A DNA stretch of 64,000 nt. It comes from Ziziphus jujuba. Its lineage: Eukaryota; Streptophyta; Magnoliopsida; Rosales; Rhamnaceae. The stretch is from assembly GCF_031755915.1 (NCBI RefSeq), contig NC_083384.1, positions 4,673,501 through 4,737,500 on the forward strand. The letters run 5' to 3'. Both the position numbers and the translations under genes were made by a program. Below, piece by piece: positions 40,701 to 55,202 of this stretch (within the stretch, counting starts at the first letter, position 1; each line of letters begins with the position of its first letter). The notes below the pieces were generated by a model, which did no database searches, was not told where the DNA came from, and worked only from the letters and a program-made list of their open reading frames with translations.

Positions 40701-42385
40701 TAAATAAATTTAGTTATAAGTGTGCACAGAAAATTATAGAGTAAGGAACAAATTAATTTAAAACTTTATAATGAATTTAACTCTTCAAATTTAAAAAGTC
40801 AAATTTAACAATTAATTTTAATATTTTACTTTAAAAAGTTTATTAAAATTAAAAAAGAAAAAAGAAAAAAAGAGATGTGGCTCTTTAAAATAAAAAATAA
40901 ATAAATATGGCTTTCAAATGGGCTATTTAAAATGGTTTAATGAGATTACTAGAAATGACAGAAATAAACAGTTAATTAGGATTTCATACCAAAGTAGGTA
41001 AGTGAAAAATGTATATAGGTAAACAGGAAAGGGATGCAGGCGAGTCATTATATAACTAGATAGCTGGCTAGGTTGGTTCTAGAATTTAGAATATTAATCA
41101 AGTTGAGAAGCCTTTGCACGCTTTATTGTGCACGTGACGTAAAAGTTGGCTCCCTCGCTAAAGTAGCACCAGAGAAGAATATTGTATATGTGTACTGAAC
41201 ATTCTCTCTCATTTTACAAGTCATAATTTTAGTTTTTTTAAATGTTAATTCTTTTTAAATAGTTAACTAGTTTGATTTGAATTTAGATGTACAAAATTTT
41301 AAATTCTGATATAATATTAACCTATTATTGATCATAAAAATTTAAATTAATAATTAGAAAATAGATTTAATATGCATATAACTAGTTAGTGTCTAATACA
41401 CACAAAAAAGGATCCACAGTCTCACTCCTCGATCGTCTGGATCATGAACTATTAAGTCCTTGTCGGCTCTCCAATCATAATCCATCAATTGGCTAGCTAG
41501 GAAATGCATGGATATAGTAGAATATGTAGTGCATGTGGGTATGACATTGATAAAAGCACCAACTGAATTTATACGCCAAATTGATTGAGGCTACATATGT
41601 CAAAGTTAACGCTTGTAGTTCTGAATTGATCAGGAAAAAAGAGTTTTATGAGGTCGGAGAAAGAGAAGTAGTGGAGATGCTAAATATTGGAGGGACAACG
41701 ACACGCAAAAATGATTCGATTCCCATTACATATAGACAATATCAATAGACAATATCAATATCAAACAGTTGTCTACTACCTTTCCCTCTCTTTCTTCTCT
41801 CTTTGGACTATATATAGATATATATATATATATATATCTAGACATATTCTCTCCATCTCTCTAATTCTCACCTATGTCTATTTATCTTCCAATTTCCAAG
41901 CAAATTAAGACACGGGGTGTTCAAGATTTTATTTATTTATGTTTTCTCTCCATGGCCTGAATATATCACATCGTCATCATGCATATATATATATATATAT
42001 ATAGATATATAATAATACATTCAAACGTAATCAACAACTATCAGATTAAGTTTATAGTAGTAGTACAACATAGCCCTAATTTATTCTTATTCGGATTGAA
42101 AAGGATTAATATAACTAATTGATAATCTAAGATACTTATCTTCACCAAAATTGAATACCACAGAGAGACAAGCCTAGAGAAGAAGATCAGAGACCATCGG
42201 ACTTCTCTTTTCGTTTTGTAAATGCATATAGGCTAAAATTTCATTCGCAGACGGAGGAGATTACATATATTAGTCTTAATTAATTATTTTTATTTTTGAA
42301 AAATATAATATACTCTGGCATCTAGATGAGTACTCATCATGCATGTTTTAAAAGGTATATATACTGATTAGAAGGACAATATGTA
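37748..42385. other. AT-rich intergenic region
   Basis: No supported gene. AT microsatellites lie near 38952-38978 and 41817-41838. A somewhat GC-richer patch at about 39880-40190 has short open frames and no recognisable domain; it may be old transposon sequence. Confidence 0.55.
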
Positions 42386-43554
42386 GGTGCCATCAGGGAA
42401 GCAAAAGTCGTCGAGACGGTGGAAATGTCAGCGACAGTTTTCGTTGTCGACCCCGTCCGACACCGACAGGGGGGGAAGAAGTTTCTTGCACGCGTGTCGT
42501 CGATTTGTCACCGGAATCGATGGAAGTCGACGAAATCGTCCATTGTCGGTGAAGATTTCGGGTTTTGGATGGATAAGATGGAAAGATCGGCCGGTTGTCG
42601 ACAGAAAAAAGTGAAAATTTCTGGAATATATCGGCCTGACTGGTTGGGTGTGTTTGTGTTGATTTGTGTGTGTGTTTGGTTTGTGGTAATCGGTCGGAGA
42701 AAAACTGAAGGGGAAACGATGGGGATACACAGAGAGAAGAGAAGAGAAGAGAAGAGAAGAGAAGAGAAAAGAGAGGGTCGAAATTGAAAATTTTGGTTTT
42801 TTTTGTTTTTGGTTGTTAACTGATCTGGGCACAGAAGAGAGGGAGGAAGAAGACGAAAGGAAGAGAGGAAGAAGAAGAAAGGATGAGAAAGAAATCTTTC
42901 TTCCACGTTGGGGAAGGGAAAGAGAAAGAAGAAAAGAAAAAAAGATAAAAAGAAATCTTTCTTTCACGTGGGGGAAGGGAAAGAGAAAGAAGAAAAGAAA
43001 AAAGATAAAAAAAAATCTTTCTTTCACGTGGGGGAAGGAAAGAGAAAGAATAAAATAAATAAATAAATAAAATTCTATGTGATGGTGATTTGTTTCAATT
43101 ATATTCTTAGCTTTTATCTCATCTAATTCATGTTATTGCTTTTAGTTATCATTTTTAATATGCTTGATTTTTACTATGATAATATTTTAATATACATCTT
43201 TTTATTTTTTTATTTTAGTGTTTAATTTAATTTTATTTATTTTTTTAATAAATTTAATTTTATCTATTTAAAAATAAATAAATAATATTGTTAGTTTTTT
43301 TGTTATATAATATATAAGATTTTAGTGTATATATTTAATTGGATAAGTATTTTATTATATTTTATTATTATTGTACTCTAATTATTGAATTTTTATATTA
43401 TTTTATTATATTAATTATTTTATATCTCAAAATTTGTATTTTAAATTAAAAATTTACAGTTTCCATAATCTTATCGATATTTCCATCGATATTTCTGTAA
43501 ATTCATACCTTCGATATTTTTATCGACATCGATATTTTCTTCACTAGGTGCCAT
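42386..43554. mobile_element. hAT-like non-autonomous element 1 (42394-43546)
   Basis: Ends are CAGGGAAGCAAAAGTCG on the left and, reverse-complemented on the right, TAGTGAAGAAAATATCG: imperfect inverted repeats of hAT form (YAGKG start). Perfect 8-bp direct repeats GGTGCCAT flank it at 42386-42393 and 43547-43554; 8-bp duplications are typical of hAT. The interior is 1153 bp with a GC-rich left part and a purine-rich tandem repeat (42891-43050). It has no transposase; open frames within are low complexity on one strand or the other. Confidence 0.72.
42891..43050. repeat. ~60-bp tandem repeats inside hAT-like element 1
   Basis: Nearly three copies begin at 42891, 42952 and about 43012, each with AATCTTTCTTYCACGTKGGG followed by a GAAAGAGAAAGAAGAAAAG run. 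Each unit carries a CACGT core; two have CACGTG. Confidence 0.85.
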
Positions 43555-44139
43555 TAGGGGTGGACATGGATTGGGTTGGTTCGGTTTTAGACCGAAATAC
43601 AACTCAATCCATACATATCGGTTTTTCTAATTTACAATCCAAACTAAACCATTAAAGCATTAAATCCAAACCATTTATGATCGGTTTGGATTGGATTGGT
43701 TGATTGGTTTGAAACTTACTAATTTATAAATATATAATACAAATAAAAAATTTTCCAAATATAAAATATAAATAATAAATTATAATTATTCAAACATAAA
43801 ATACAATTAGAATAATACAACACAGTCTACAATGGAAAATAAAGAAGAAAATATAGCAAATGATACACATCATGCACTTATTAAATAGCAAATATTAATG
43901 TCATCATCTCACTCCTATAAAATCAAATTAAAATTGTTAGAACAAATAATGTAAAATAATACATTCGTCAAAATTCATTCATTCAAGAATCAATACATAA
44001 TTCCTTTTTTCTTTTTAACCTTTAAACTTTGTTAAATCATAAGTCAATCAAAGTTGACAGGTTCACTAATTTTACTTGATTCCGTAAGATATACAAAGAT
44101 CAAAACAATAAAATTAGCAATAAATTATATTTAAACATT

Positions 44140-44177
<38 letters not shown>

Positions 44178-44362
44178 AGTAACAATTGGATACAATATAT
44201 GTAGATATATATATATATATATATGATGGGGATGTAAAAAATATATATATATACCATGGTGATGGTGATGGACTGGTGGTGGATGGCAACAAAGGTAAAT
44301 GTTTATATTAGGGTTACAACTTATAATTTAATTTTGGATTTGGGATATGGGGATGTAAAAGA

Positions 44363-44393
<31 letters not shown>

Positions 44394-44665
44394 TTAAAAA
44401 TCAATATATAAAAATGGAAAAAAATTTAAAAATTAATATATAAAAATGAAAAAAATAAAACATATATAATTTTTTAGTTATATAATATATTATTTGGATT
44501 GGATTTATATTTCCAATCCATAACCAATCCAATCCATACAATTTATAATATTTTGAACCCAATCCAATCCAATTGATGTAAAAATCCAATCCAAACCGTT
44601 AAAAATGGATTGGATTGGGCGAATTGAACGGGTTGGATTGAATTTTGCCCACCCCTAGATGCCAT
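43555..44665. mobile_element. hAT-like non-autonomous element 2 (43555-44657)
   Basis: The left end is TAGGGGTGGACATGGATTGG. The right end, reverse-complemented, begins TAGGGGTGGGCAAAATTCAA. Subterminal blocks (GGATTGGATTGG, CCAATCC) are repeated at both ends. Flanking octamers are GGTGCCAT (43547-43554) and GATGCCAT (44658-44665), 7 of 8 identical. The interior is AT-rich with microsatellites and no transposase. It abuts element 1, sharing its left flanking octamer. Confidence 0.75.
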
Positions 44666-45296
44666 GCATGCGTGGAGGACACATTTATGTGCACTAAACA
44701 AATTAAATTAAGGCACACCTTATCTCGATTAAGTGAAGATATGGCCAAATTTCATTTAGATTTCTTTAGTTTGCTATAATTACGTTTGATTTTATATTTT
44801 TGTAAAATCATTATTAGTCTTTCTTTCAGTTTATATTTCTATTAAAACTAAAATATCATGTATTTTTGTTATTTTCTACCCATTAATTTTAATAGTTAAA
44901 AATCAAATGAAGATTTAAAATTAATATTATGATTGAATAATATTATGAAAATGCAATTTTAACTTTAACTTTAACTGTTAAAATTAATTGGTAAAAACTG
45001 ACAGATAAATATATTTTGATAAAAATTAAAAATTAAAATGATTTTTTACAAATGTGGTGTTTAAGTATTCGTTTAAGTATAACACGCAAAAATATGATAA
45101 GATATGAATAAAATTTTCCTTGTATATATATATATATATATATAATTCTTAATAATTAATATTGGTAGGGATAATTCATGCTTTCACGCGTTCTCCATCT
45201 TTAATTTCTCTAAGAACACCATTCTTTAACCTTCCTCTAAACGACTACATCATGCACGCATCTATATATGCCCATACTGTATATATAAATAAATAA

Positions 45297-45343
<47 letters not shown>

Positions 45344-48315
45344 TTCTATATGCAATCTTGTCATAATGACACATATGCATATACGTTCATAGATTACATG
45401 TAATTTATCAAATATATTACTGGATTACATGAATTTATGAAACGTATTATTTAAAATTACATATATGATATCCATGTTCATTAGAATATGATTGTGTACT
45501 TTCATAAAATTTAATTAATAGATAAAATGACAATTAATATTTGAATTCACATTTAAATTCATATTGAATGTGACAAGTCTAAACACTTACCACATAATCA
45601 TTCTTTACATATTAAAGTTAGAAAATCTTCTTATATGCTATCCTACAAAGTATGTTTTGATATAGGATAGCCTCAAAAATCTTAACCGGCCGTTAAATTT
45701 AAAAGTCCTTGGCATATGTATCATAATTATTATTTGGCCTTTATTCAAACAAGAAAAAAAAAAACATATATATTCAAACTGAGACAAAGACAGGTCTTTT
45801 TTCAAATACGTATGTCTGGGGGAAGAAAAAACGGAGAAGAAGAAGACCGAATTTTCTAGAACTCGCTGCGCTGTGATATTGAATTTGAAGAATTGAAAAT
45901 ATAGATGTGGAAGATTTTGTTATCAAATAAGCTACGCATTCTGATATTTGTTCCAAATAGAAGATAAATGTGTATGGCTAGCTAGTTGAAAAAAGAATCC
46001 AAGAAGATTTGGTGGGCACTATACAGTGAGAAAATTCAAAGAACATTGATAGAGTGATGAGTAAGGGAATAGTGTCTGTCGGTTAATGTGATTGGTCCAT
46101 ATATATATATATATATATACATATGGACTTACATATATGACGTACAATATAATATAATGTTAAAAGTTTACTTGTGAAATATATCACTAAAGATATTTTA
46201 AAAAGTGGCCGCCCAAATAATAGTATCTGGCCGACGCATCAAGAAATGGATGTTGAAGAGTAGTCGGGTGTGTGAAGTGGGTCGGTAAGATGGTAAGTTT
46301 AATTTTGTCTATAGAGAACATATATTTCATGTCCTCCGATTAAATCCAACCAATTAGCTAACTACCTATTAATAATAACAAATTTTGTCAAAATTTGAAT
46401 CATAAATTTTAAATATGCAATTGTATTCATCGATCAGTTTTCTTTACTAAGCTACCATATTCTGTGGTGGTGTACAGAGAACATACACACCCACGCACAC
46501 AAACGGCTAGCACACACTTAGATTCATATTCCCCCAATTTCGCATTCTAATTCATCTGTCCAAGTACCATGTCTAGTCCTGGACAAGGACGACTGAATCA
46601 AGGTCTTCATTCTGTTTGTTCTATATTCTATGTATGGATAATCTCTCCATTTAAGGATTCACCACAGAGAATCATTCTTTAATTATTTTTACTTACCAAT
46701 GACTTAAAGATAAAACAAGAAAAATAAAACAAAATAAATATTCCAACCACACGCACTTTATAATCATAATATGCATATAGTATTAATCATGACGAAAATA
46801 TATAATTATATATCTATATATACATATGCATATATTCTATCGGTGATTCTTGTCCATGCAGGAGGGGGTTGAATTTGGATTATATTATTATATGCATATA
46901 TTAAAGATTTTTAGCAGGGATATAAGAAAATGAAACTTTCAATTAAGCTGATGGCAAAACAAAGGGTAAGTTTCTTCACAACCCTCCAAAATTTGCATCA
47001 ATTATAATTTAAACTTTTAGATTTTAAAAATTACACCTTCTATAGAATGTGTGAATAAAACAATAAAGGAAGAAGATGATTTTTTGAAACTTGAAAAAAG
47101 ATTGATAATATTTTTAAAACAAAATGGGATGCAATTGTACTTAACTAAAGCTTCCGAAAGTGGACAAAATTAATCCCAAATAAAAGAGAAAAACAATTGC
47201 AATTAACTTTATTTGATATATGTGTTGGAAGATTTGAACTTGAGTGGTGCTAAAGGGTACCAAAATTAGTACAATGACACATATCAAGTTTTGGTAGGCT
47301 TCTTACATCTCTAGCATTGTTCTTTGAACATACTTTTCCAATGTACTCGGTTTCCTTTTAAAGATTGAGCTTCGACCAAAGTTTTCTGGACCCAACGGAA
47401 TTGAGCTTAAACAGGCTAGCCTACCTAAGGGTTCTTCTAAGCCCCATCCAATATGGCTCTTTAAGCCCAAATATATATATATATATATACAAATAATATA
47501 TATGGTCAAATTTATATAGGACAATGGGTTTTTAACATTAGAGCTCTTTTATTGCTGGAAATATGTTAGCAGCTTTTAAATTTAAAAAGTAATCAAATAA
47601 AAATTTAGAGACATATTAAAATTATATTCAAAAATAAATAAATTATATTAAAGCTCGATAATAAATAAATATAATTTAAAATTTAATTTTTAATACAATT
47701 TAAAAATTAAAAAATAAAATTTTAATGTTAATATTAATATTAACAATTTGATTATTTATATATTTATATAGCTAAGTTTATATAAGATCTTTAATAATAG
47801 ATTTTTATTTTTCAGCTATTATATTGTATCAAAGATTTAAAATAAAATTTATTTTTTTAGAATTTTTTTATATCATTAAATTTATATTTGATTATTTTTT
47901 AAATTATTATTATTATTTTTTTTGCTGAAATGATTATTTTTTAAACTCAAAATCATAACTTTTGATGTGATATAACAATCATTAAATGTAAATTTTAGTT
48001 AAATAAAATAAAAAAAAATTTATTTGAAACCGATTGTATATGCTTATATATACTGTGCACAACACAGGCTTTTGTTATTATTATTTTTTTCTAAATCTAC
48101 AACCTTTTATTGTATCATGATATCTTTGAAATATATAGTTTTTTAAAATAGGCTATGCATATATACTTTTTATTGCTGTGGATGTAAGTGGCATAACCTC
48201 ATTAGATGACTATATATATTTTTCTATCATGCATTTTTTTTTGACAAAATATATTTTTTTCTATTTTTTTTATTTTTTTTATCATACTCTCTCCCTCTAT
48301 ATAGACATATTATTT

Positions 48316-48358
<43 letters not shown>

Positions 48359-49810
48359 AAAAAAAAAAAGGACTCTAGCAATTAGCATATGTGGACTGAA
48401 AATACACTTTCATATTGAGGATTTAAACCCTTAAATTGTAATAATAAAACAAAAAGGTCAGCAATTACGGGAACTGATCAATCTATTAATTTTGATGAAA
48501 TCTCTCGATATACCTTTTAAATGATGATTATTATTATTTTGAATAGGTTTAGATGATTATTTAGTATATTTATGCACGCTTGTGGCTTTGATATTGGTTG
48601 ACTGGACTATTTTATGGAGTGTCTTTTATTTTATATTTTAAACAGGAAATAAAAAAAAAATAAAAAAATTGTTAATGTATTGAGAGAAACTTTGTTTTTG
48701 TAGGTGAACAAAGCGAATGCATCATCAAGGACGGGGTGGTCCATTTCACAGACTGATGGATACCCGCACCTAACACCATTTCACGTGCCTTTTTATTTAT
48801 TTTTGAATTTTTATTTTATTTTCGCTACTCGCTGATTAATTTTCAAAGTTTTTTTTTTTCTTTTTTTTTATTGGCTTTTCCAGTTTTTCTTGGGGTTAAA
48901 GGGTGAAACAATCTGCAATATATTGTGGATTATTCTCGATAAACTTCTTTACATCCAAATATATTTATAGATATAAAAAATATATAAATTGAATAGAATT
49001 GGCATAAAAAGTCTAATTTAAAAACTTACCAACTCTTAACTTCATAAAACATAAAATTAAAAAACTAAAAAAAGTCTTTGTTTGGGTTTGGCAGTGTGGT
49101 AAATATGGTAAGAATAGAGAAGACCGTGAGCGGATCCATATCTCGAATATTCCTTTATTGACAACCAAACCATTGTTTTTATATTCTTGGTTCACACAAA
49201 AACAAAAGAAACCATTTTCCTTCCTAATATAATTAATTTTCGTTTTGTTAACATTTATATATAAATATATAAATATGCATTGAGCATGCTCAGCCCTCTG
49301 CTTTCACCAGCAGGTGATAGAAGCATCAACCAAGATTCCCAACTCCAACCAATAAACTCACCCCAACAAACCTCAATTCCCTAACACCCTGGAGCTGTAA
49401 CCTTTTAATTGGAGGGAACCACTATAATATCCTACGACGAATAACAGTGAATACGGAAAAGCGTTATCACCGCCAAGTGTACCCTAAAACAAGGCTGGGG
49501 GGTGGGGGCATATCTGCCAATTCAGCGGCGTGAGATCTAGTCTCTGGGAACTACAAAGTTCTATACTGTGTCTCGTATACATTGGCGTATTATATAGGAT
49601 AGTTTGGTTGTTTGCTTTCTTTCAGCCTCTAGATATTTGCGTTTGTAAGCGTAAACTCCTTTCTTTTCCTTTTCAGATTCTTTTGTTTTGTGTTGTTATC
49701 TGCGTTTTTCTTTCTTTGGCTGTTCGGAATCGTTTTTCTCTCTATTTATTTATTTATTTATTTATTTTTCCCGTAAAGAAACAGACAAGTGAAAAAGAAA
49801 GAGTTAAGCA
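44666..49810. other. AT-rich intergenic region upstream of phosphoglycerate mutase
   Basis: No supported gene. Long AT microsatellites lie at about 45301-45340 and 48320-48354. The last ~500 bp are less AT-rich and should contain the phosphoglycerate mutase promoter and leader; TATATAGG near 49591 is a possible TATA box. A 117-codon frame starting at 49530 overlaps the gene's start in another phase and could act as an upstream frame only if transcription starts before it. Confidence 0.55.
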
Positions 49811-50831
49811 ATGGGTAGCTCAGGATTCTCGTGGAAATTGCCGGATCATCCCAAACTGCCCAAGGGCAAGATCATCGGTTTGATTGTTTTGGATGGTTGG
49901 GGCGAAGCTAACCCCGATCAGTATAACTGTATCCATGTCGCCGAAACCCCCACCATGGATTCCCTCAAGAAGGTAATTTCTTTTTCCCCCTTTTGGTTGT
50001 TGTTTTCTCTGAATTGTTTTTTCTCTTTTCGCTTTGGGTTTTTGGGGAAGAACCCCATTTGTTGTGGGATCCATTGCTTCGGATCTATGGGTATGTGTAC
50101 ATTTTTCGTTGGTCATTTGGTCTTTGAACATTGCCACTTGTATAGCTTTCTAGTTTTCTAAACTGGGATTTCTGATTCAAAATCATTTTTGTCTATTTCC
50201 AAGCGTGGTTGGTGTTTTTAGTGTGTTTTCATTTTACTCTCTGAAGTAGAAAATTAGAAGCTTAGTCCTAAGATTAGATTTTGGAACTGTACATACTATT
50301 GATATTTAACCGAAGATATCCATTTTATTTTAAAATCCATTTTCTAGTATTCTAGTTATCCAAACGGGGTTTTCTGATTTAAACATTTTTGTACATATCA
50401 TTTTTTGCTGTCAAAAACACAAGCTTTAAAGTTCTGCTCTAAGCTTTGATGTTGGTACCCATTTTTTTGATATACTGATTATAATGCTTTTGTCTTGTAT
50501 TGCTCGTATGAAGTCAAAGACACCCATTTATTTGTATTTTAGATCAAATTCTTTTTATTTGGATAGGGTGCTCCTGAAAAATGGAGGCTAGTCAGAGCTC
50601 ATGGGACTGCTGTAGGGCTACCAACTGAAGATGATATGGGCAATAGTGAAGTGGGTCATAACGCATTGGGTGCTGGACGCATTTATGCTCAGGGGTGAGT
50701 TTGTCTGACAAAATTGGCGGGTATCTTTATTGATAAAGTTTCTTAATTAAAAGCATTGTAAAATGGCTTATTGTATCACTCTTTCCTTTTACTTTAAATC
50801 GTTGCCAATTTGCTCCTTGTTCTCTGTGTTT

Positions 50832-50862
<31 letters not shown>

Positions 50863-53800
50863 GGTCTTATTGCTTTTTTGTATCTATGACATTCTTAACA
50901 ATCCCAGATGTAATTTCATGAAAAGAAATTTCCAGTAGGCTGGTCAGTTTTGCCACTGGATATCTTCTTAATTCCGTTGTTTTCTTTGTTCTGTCTGCAT
51001 TTCTCCCCTTTCCAATATGTCAATTTTATGGCATCTCAACTGCTTATCAACTGTTGAGTTGTTTGATTTAGGGCAAAGCTCGTCGATCTTGCCCTTGCCT
51101 CTGGAAAAATATATGATGGAGAAGGCTTTAAGTACATTAAAGAATCTTTTGAAAGTGGCACATTGCATCTCATTGGGTTATTAAGTGATGGAGGAGTTCA
51201 TTCAAGGATTGATCAATTGCAAGTGAGTGTTTGGAGTTAACGACAGTATGTGTGTGTCTCCCCCCCTCCCCCCCCAAAAAAAAAAAAAACAAAATCATGA
51301 TTTCAAGATTATTTTCCTTTTCTTTTCTTCAATTTTATTTTTTCATTTTTTGGCAGTTGTTGCTTAAGGGAGCTAGTGAACGTGGTGCAAAAAGAATTCG
51401 TGTTCATATTCTTACCGATGGACGTGATGTTTTGGATGGTTCTAGTGTTGGATTTGTGGAAACACTTGAAAATGACCTTGCAAAGTTACGTGAAAAAGGT
51501 GTTGATGCACAGGTTGCATCTGGTGGTGGTCGCATGTATGTCACCATGGATAGATATGAGGTATTAAATAGCATAGACTTCAGATCTGTCCAGTATTGTC
51601 TTCATGCTCTACTGTGAATCTCATGGTCTGCATCACACTGCTTTTAATATTATTATTCTCTTGTCCGTAAATAAAATGTTTACATACCAATAACAGTTTA
51701 GGGTAAAGATCAGCATGTTCCTAGATTTATTTTTTTTATTTTTTTATCTATTAAGATGCTGGGGTAAATAAAAGAGTTTAGATTTTTAGGGTTGATCATC
51801 AGGATTCATTTTTATCCTGTTCATTCATGATTTCTTCCTCTGTTGTTGTTTTATGGAAAATATCAGCATGTTCTTAGATTTGTCGCTCGATATCCTTGTC
51901 TAGTGGAGAATCGACATGATTCAGTTTGGTAACATTTTGCATTATTTTAATGATCATCCATATTGGATGTGGTGCCTCCCTTAATTACCCTTTTTTGGTA
52001 ATGTTTGATCTCCTCCTTGCTGATTATCTGGGTTTACACTGAAACCCTCATTTTTTCAGTGCTGTTATTGACTCCATAAAAAATGCTGACTTGAATATTT
52101 TGCAGAATGACTGGGATGTTGTGAAAAGAGGATGGGATGCCCAAGTTCTTGGTGAAGCCCCACATAAATTTAAGAGTGCTGTTGAGGCTGTCAAGAAATT
52201 GAGGGAGGAACCCAATGCCAATGACCAGTACCTTCCTCCCTTTGTTATTGTTGATGATAATGGGAAGGCTGTGGGACCTATAGTGGATGGTGATGCTGTT
52301 GTTACATTCAATTTCCGAGCAGATCGGATGGTTATGATTGCTAAGGCTCTTGAATATGAAGATTTTGATAAATTTGATCGAGTTAGATTCCCTAAAATTC
52401 GTTATGCTGGGATGCTTCAGTATGATGGTGAGCTGAAACTTCCAAGCCACTACCTTGTTTCTCCTCCTGAAATAGAGAGAACCTCTGGTGAATATCTAGT
52501 ACATAATGGTGTTTGCACTTTTGCTTGCAGGTGAGTAATTACCATGTTAGTACTTTGTGTTAGTTTAAGTTCAATAGGATTGTTTGTCTATAAGCATACA
52601 TGCATCTTGTTTTGGCAACTATCATCCTAGATATGTACATGATACATCTTTGTTTTTCAAGTGAAGTTGAATATATCAATATGTTTTTACACAATTCAAT
52701 TCTAGGGATTTCAATTGTAAGTGTTTTGTAACTTGGGAGGAATGGAATCTATGTATTTAAGAAAAGAATTTAACCATTTTTTGAACATATGCGGTATACC
52801 AAACATAGGGTTGGATACCAAAATTTAATTTATCCTGATAGCTTACTTTTCTGTAAAATTTGGGCTTCTTGCTTGTGTGACTCTCTCTTTTTCATCTGAA
52901 TTTTTCATGGGCAACAGTGAGACTGTTAAATTTGGTCATGTCACTTTCTTCTGGAATGGAAATCGCTCAGGGTATTTTAACCCTGAGATGGAGGAATATG
53001 TGGAAATTCCAAGTGATAGTGGAATCACATTCAATGTGCAACCGAAAATGAAAGCTTTGGAGATTGCCGAAAAGGCAAGGGATGCTATACTTAGTCGCAA
53101 ATTTCACCAGGTAATCAAATATCTTGTTGTGTAATACATGAGAACTGACAATAAGGTATCTGATATGTATCTCAAATGTTTCTTTAGGTCCGTGTCAACC
53201 TGCCAAATAGTGATATGGTGGGACATACAGGTGATGTTGACGCGACAGTTGTGGCTTGCAAGGCTGCTGATGAGGCAGTCAAGGTATGGTTGCTTTTTCT
53301 AAAATTACAATATAGAAAGATCTATAAGTTTTAGGTAATGAAACTGTATTTTTAGGCTGTGTAAAGCATGCTAAGGATTTTAGTGCCTGTGATATTTTCT
53401 TTAAGATGTTAAATGCACATATTAGTTTCTTTTGGATTCTTTTTAAGGTATATAGAAAACATCCTTTATTTGTTCAGCGCAACCAAAAATAATGGTTGGG
53501 AACTTGTGTTTTCTAAAGGCGGCTTATTTATATGTGATTTCAGATTATCCTTGATGCAATAGAGCAGGTGGGTGGAATTTACGTTGTCACTGCAGATCAT
53601 GGAAATGCCGAAGACATGGTGAAGAGGAACAAGTCCGGTAAACCTCTTCTTGACAAAAATGGCAACATTCAAATACTCACATCACATACTCTTCAGCCGG
53701 TGAGTTCATTCATCTCATTTTTGAAAATTTAAATAGGGACTGAATCAACCTTTTAATGCAAATGATTATTGTGATTGATTCTGCCATACTGTGATTTTTA

Positions 53801-54250
53801 CCCTTGGTCATTCTGATTGATCTGAAAATCTTAGTTCTGTCTGCATGTTAAATTGCTTTCCTTTGGTGGTTAGGATGATTTGGAATGTAGAATATTGGGA
53901 TCCTCATTTGTTTAAACAGGTTTCCATTTCTTTTATTTATAGACTAGTAGACAGACCAAGAACAATTAATCTACTACTAGTATAGTTTAATTTTATTACT
54001 TGTAAGCCATTCTAATAATTATTTTTGGTGTAGAAAAATAATTTGATATGGTCGTATTAACAATTCGTTTTGGGTTTGGTTTGTTTAGGTGCCTATTGCA
54101 ATTGGAGGTCCTGGTTTAGCACCTGGTGTAAGGTTCCGCAACGATGTTCCTAATGGTGGGCTGGCCAATGTCGCTGCAACTGTGATCAATCTTCATGGAT
54201 TTGAGGCTCCCAGTGACTACGAGACCACCCTCATTGAAGTTGTCGACTAG
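49811..54250 (+). CDS. iPGAM: 2,3-bisphosphoglycerate-independent phosphoglycerate mutase, complete
   Basis: Interconverts 3-phosphoglycerate and 2-phosphoglycerate in cytosolic glycolysis. Nine exons: 49811-49972, 50567-50694, 51072-51222, 51357-51560, 52106-52530, 52918-53110, 53188-53283, 53544-53699 and 54089-54250, all GT-AG and in phase, giving 558 aa, the usual plant length. It starts [20 protein letters not shown]. Metal-site and catalytic motifs of the alkaline-phosphatase superfamily are intact: [13 protein letters not shown], the nucleophile serine in [70 protein letters not shown] and SHTLQPVPIAIGG. It ends [11 protein letters not shown]. There is no transit peptide, consistent with the cytosolic isozyme. 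In Arabidopsis two redundant genes are needed for guard-cell function and vegetative growth. No lesions. Confidence 0.97.
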
Positions 54251-55171
54251 GCAAGCAGCAAAGAAAAAACCGAAAGAAAACCTTCAGTTTTATTATTATT
54301 AGCTAAAATTTTGACTTATTAAATTATAAAAAGCCCAGCTGGAAAAGAAGGCTGTGGTTGGATTATTCGATGCTATGTTATCCAAGTAAAATAAGTTGAA
54401 ACTTTGACTGCTACTCTATAATTTCCTTTTTGGTAACCAAATTTTGCAATACTTTTGACTGCTATTCTGAATATGATTTCCATTTTGGGATGACTGAATT
54501 TTGTAAGATTGTGTCTCGTTAGATGGTTGTCATCGTCACCACCATAATTCATTTAAGAGCTCTGTTTAAAAATGAAATTATCATTCATTTGTTTTGATTA
54601 AAGCTAAGCTGGGCATGGCATGAAAGCAGCACAATGCTTAATTGTAACATGCATGTATATGTGCATGCTAATCGAGTTGTAAATAAAATGCACCTTCATC
54701 TCTCACAATGTGAGAATATGCATGTACAAAATTTTGCCGTAAAATGTGGCTGTACCCCTCCATGTTGCTACCATGGACGAGGACAGTTGTATTTTATATT
54801 TCCATTATGGAAGGAGACCTTCTTTTCTCACATTTTGAATATGCATGTACAAAATTTTTGTTATAAAATATTGATGGACCCTGCATGTCATTACTATGGA
54901 AGGAGACGGTTGTGTTTTATTAGCAAATCTGTGTACGGTAAGGTTTTTATAGCTATATATTTTGATGCAGTAAAGACGCTTCGATGATCTTATGCTATGC
55001 TATGTGATAAACCATATCATTCATGTTATTGTGACAGTCAAAATATAAAATCAACCAAATTTGAAAATATTCAATTAATTTTTTATAACAATTATAGTTG
55101 ATCCCATGTAAATTCGACATACTTTGTATATCATAAGATCCATCCTCCGTATATCTTTAATATATCATAAG

Positions 55172-55202
<31 letters not shown>

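Noticed and set aside
42428..43027. 199- and 132-codon Phe/Ser-rich minus-strand frames
   Set aside because: Antisense of GA-rich tandem repeats in hAT-like element 1; no domain and biased residues.
47222..47275. B-box-like GTTCAAATCTTCC on the minus strand
   Set aside because: No A box at the right distance and no flanking duplication seen.
49530..49883. 117-codon frame overlapping the phosphoglycerate mutase start
   Set aside because: No family similarity; lies in the promoter/leader and runs out of phase into exon 1. Could only matter as an upstream frame.
52034..52450. Long antisense frames opposite phosphoglycerate mutase exon 5
   Set aside because: Shadows of a GC-richer coding exon; the sense strand encodes a conserved enzyme.
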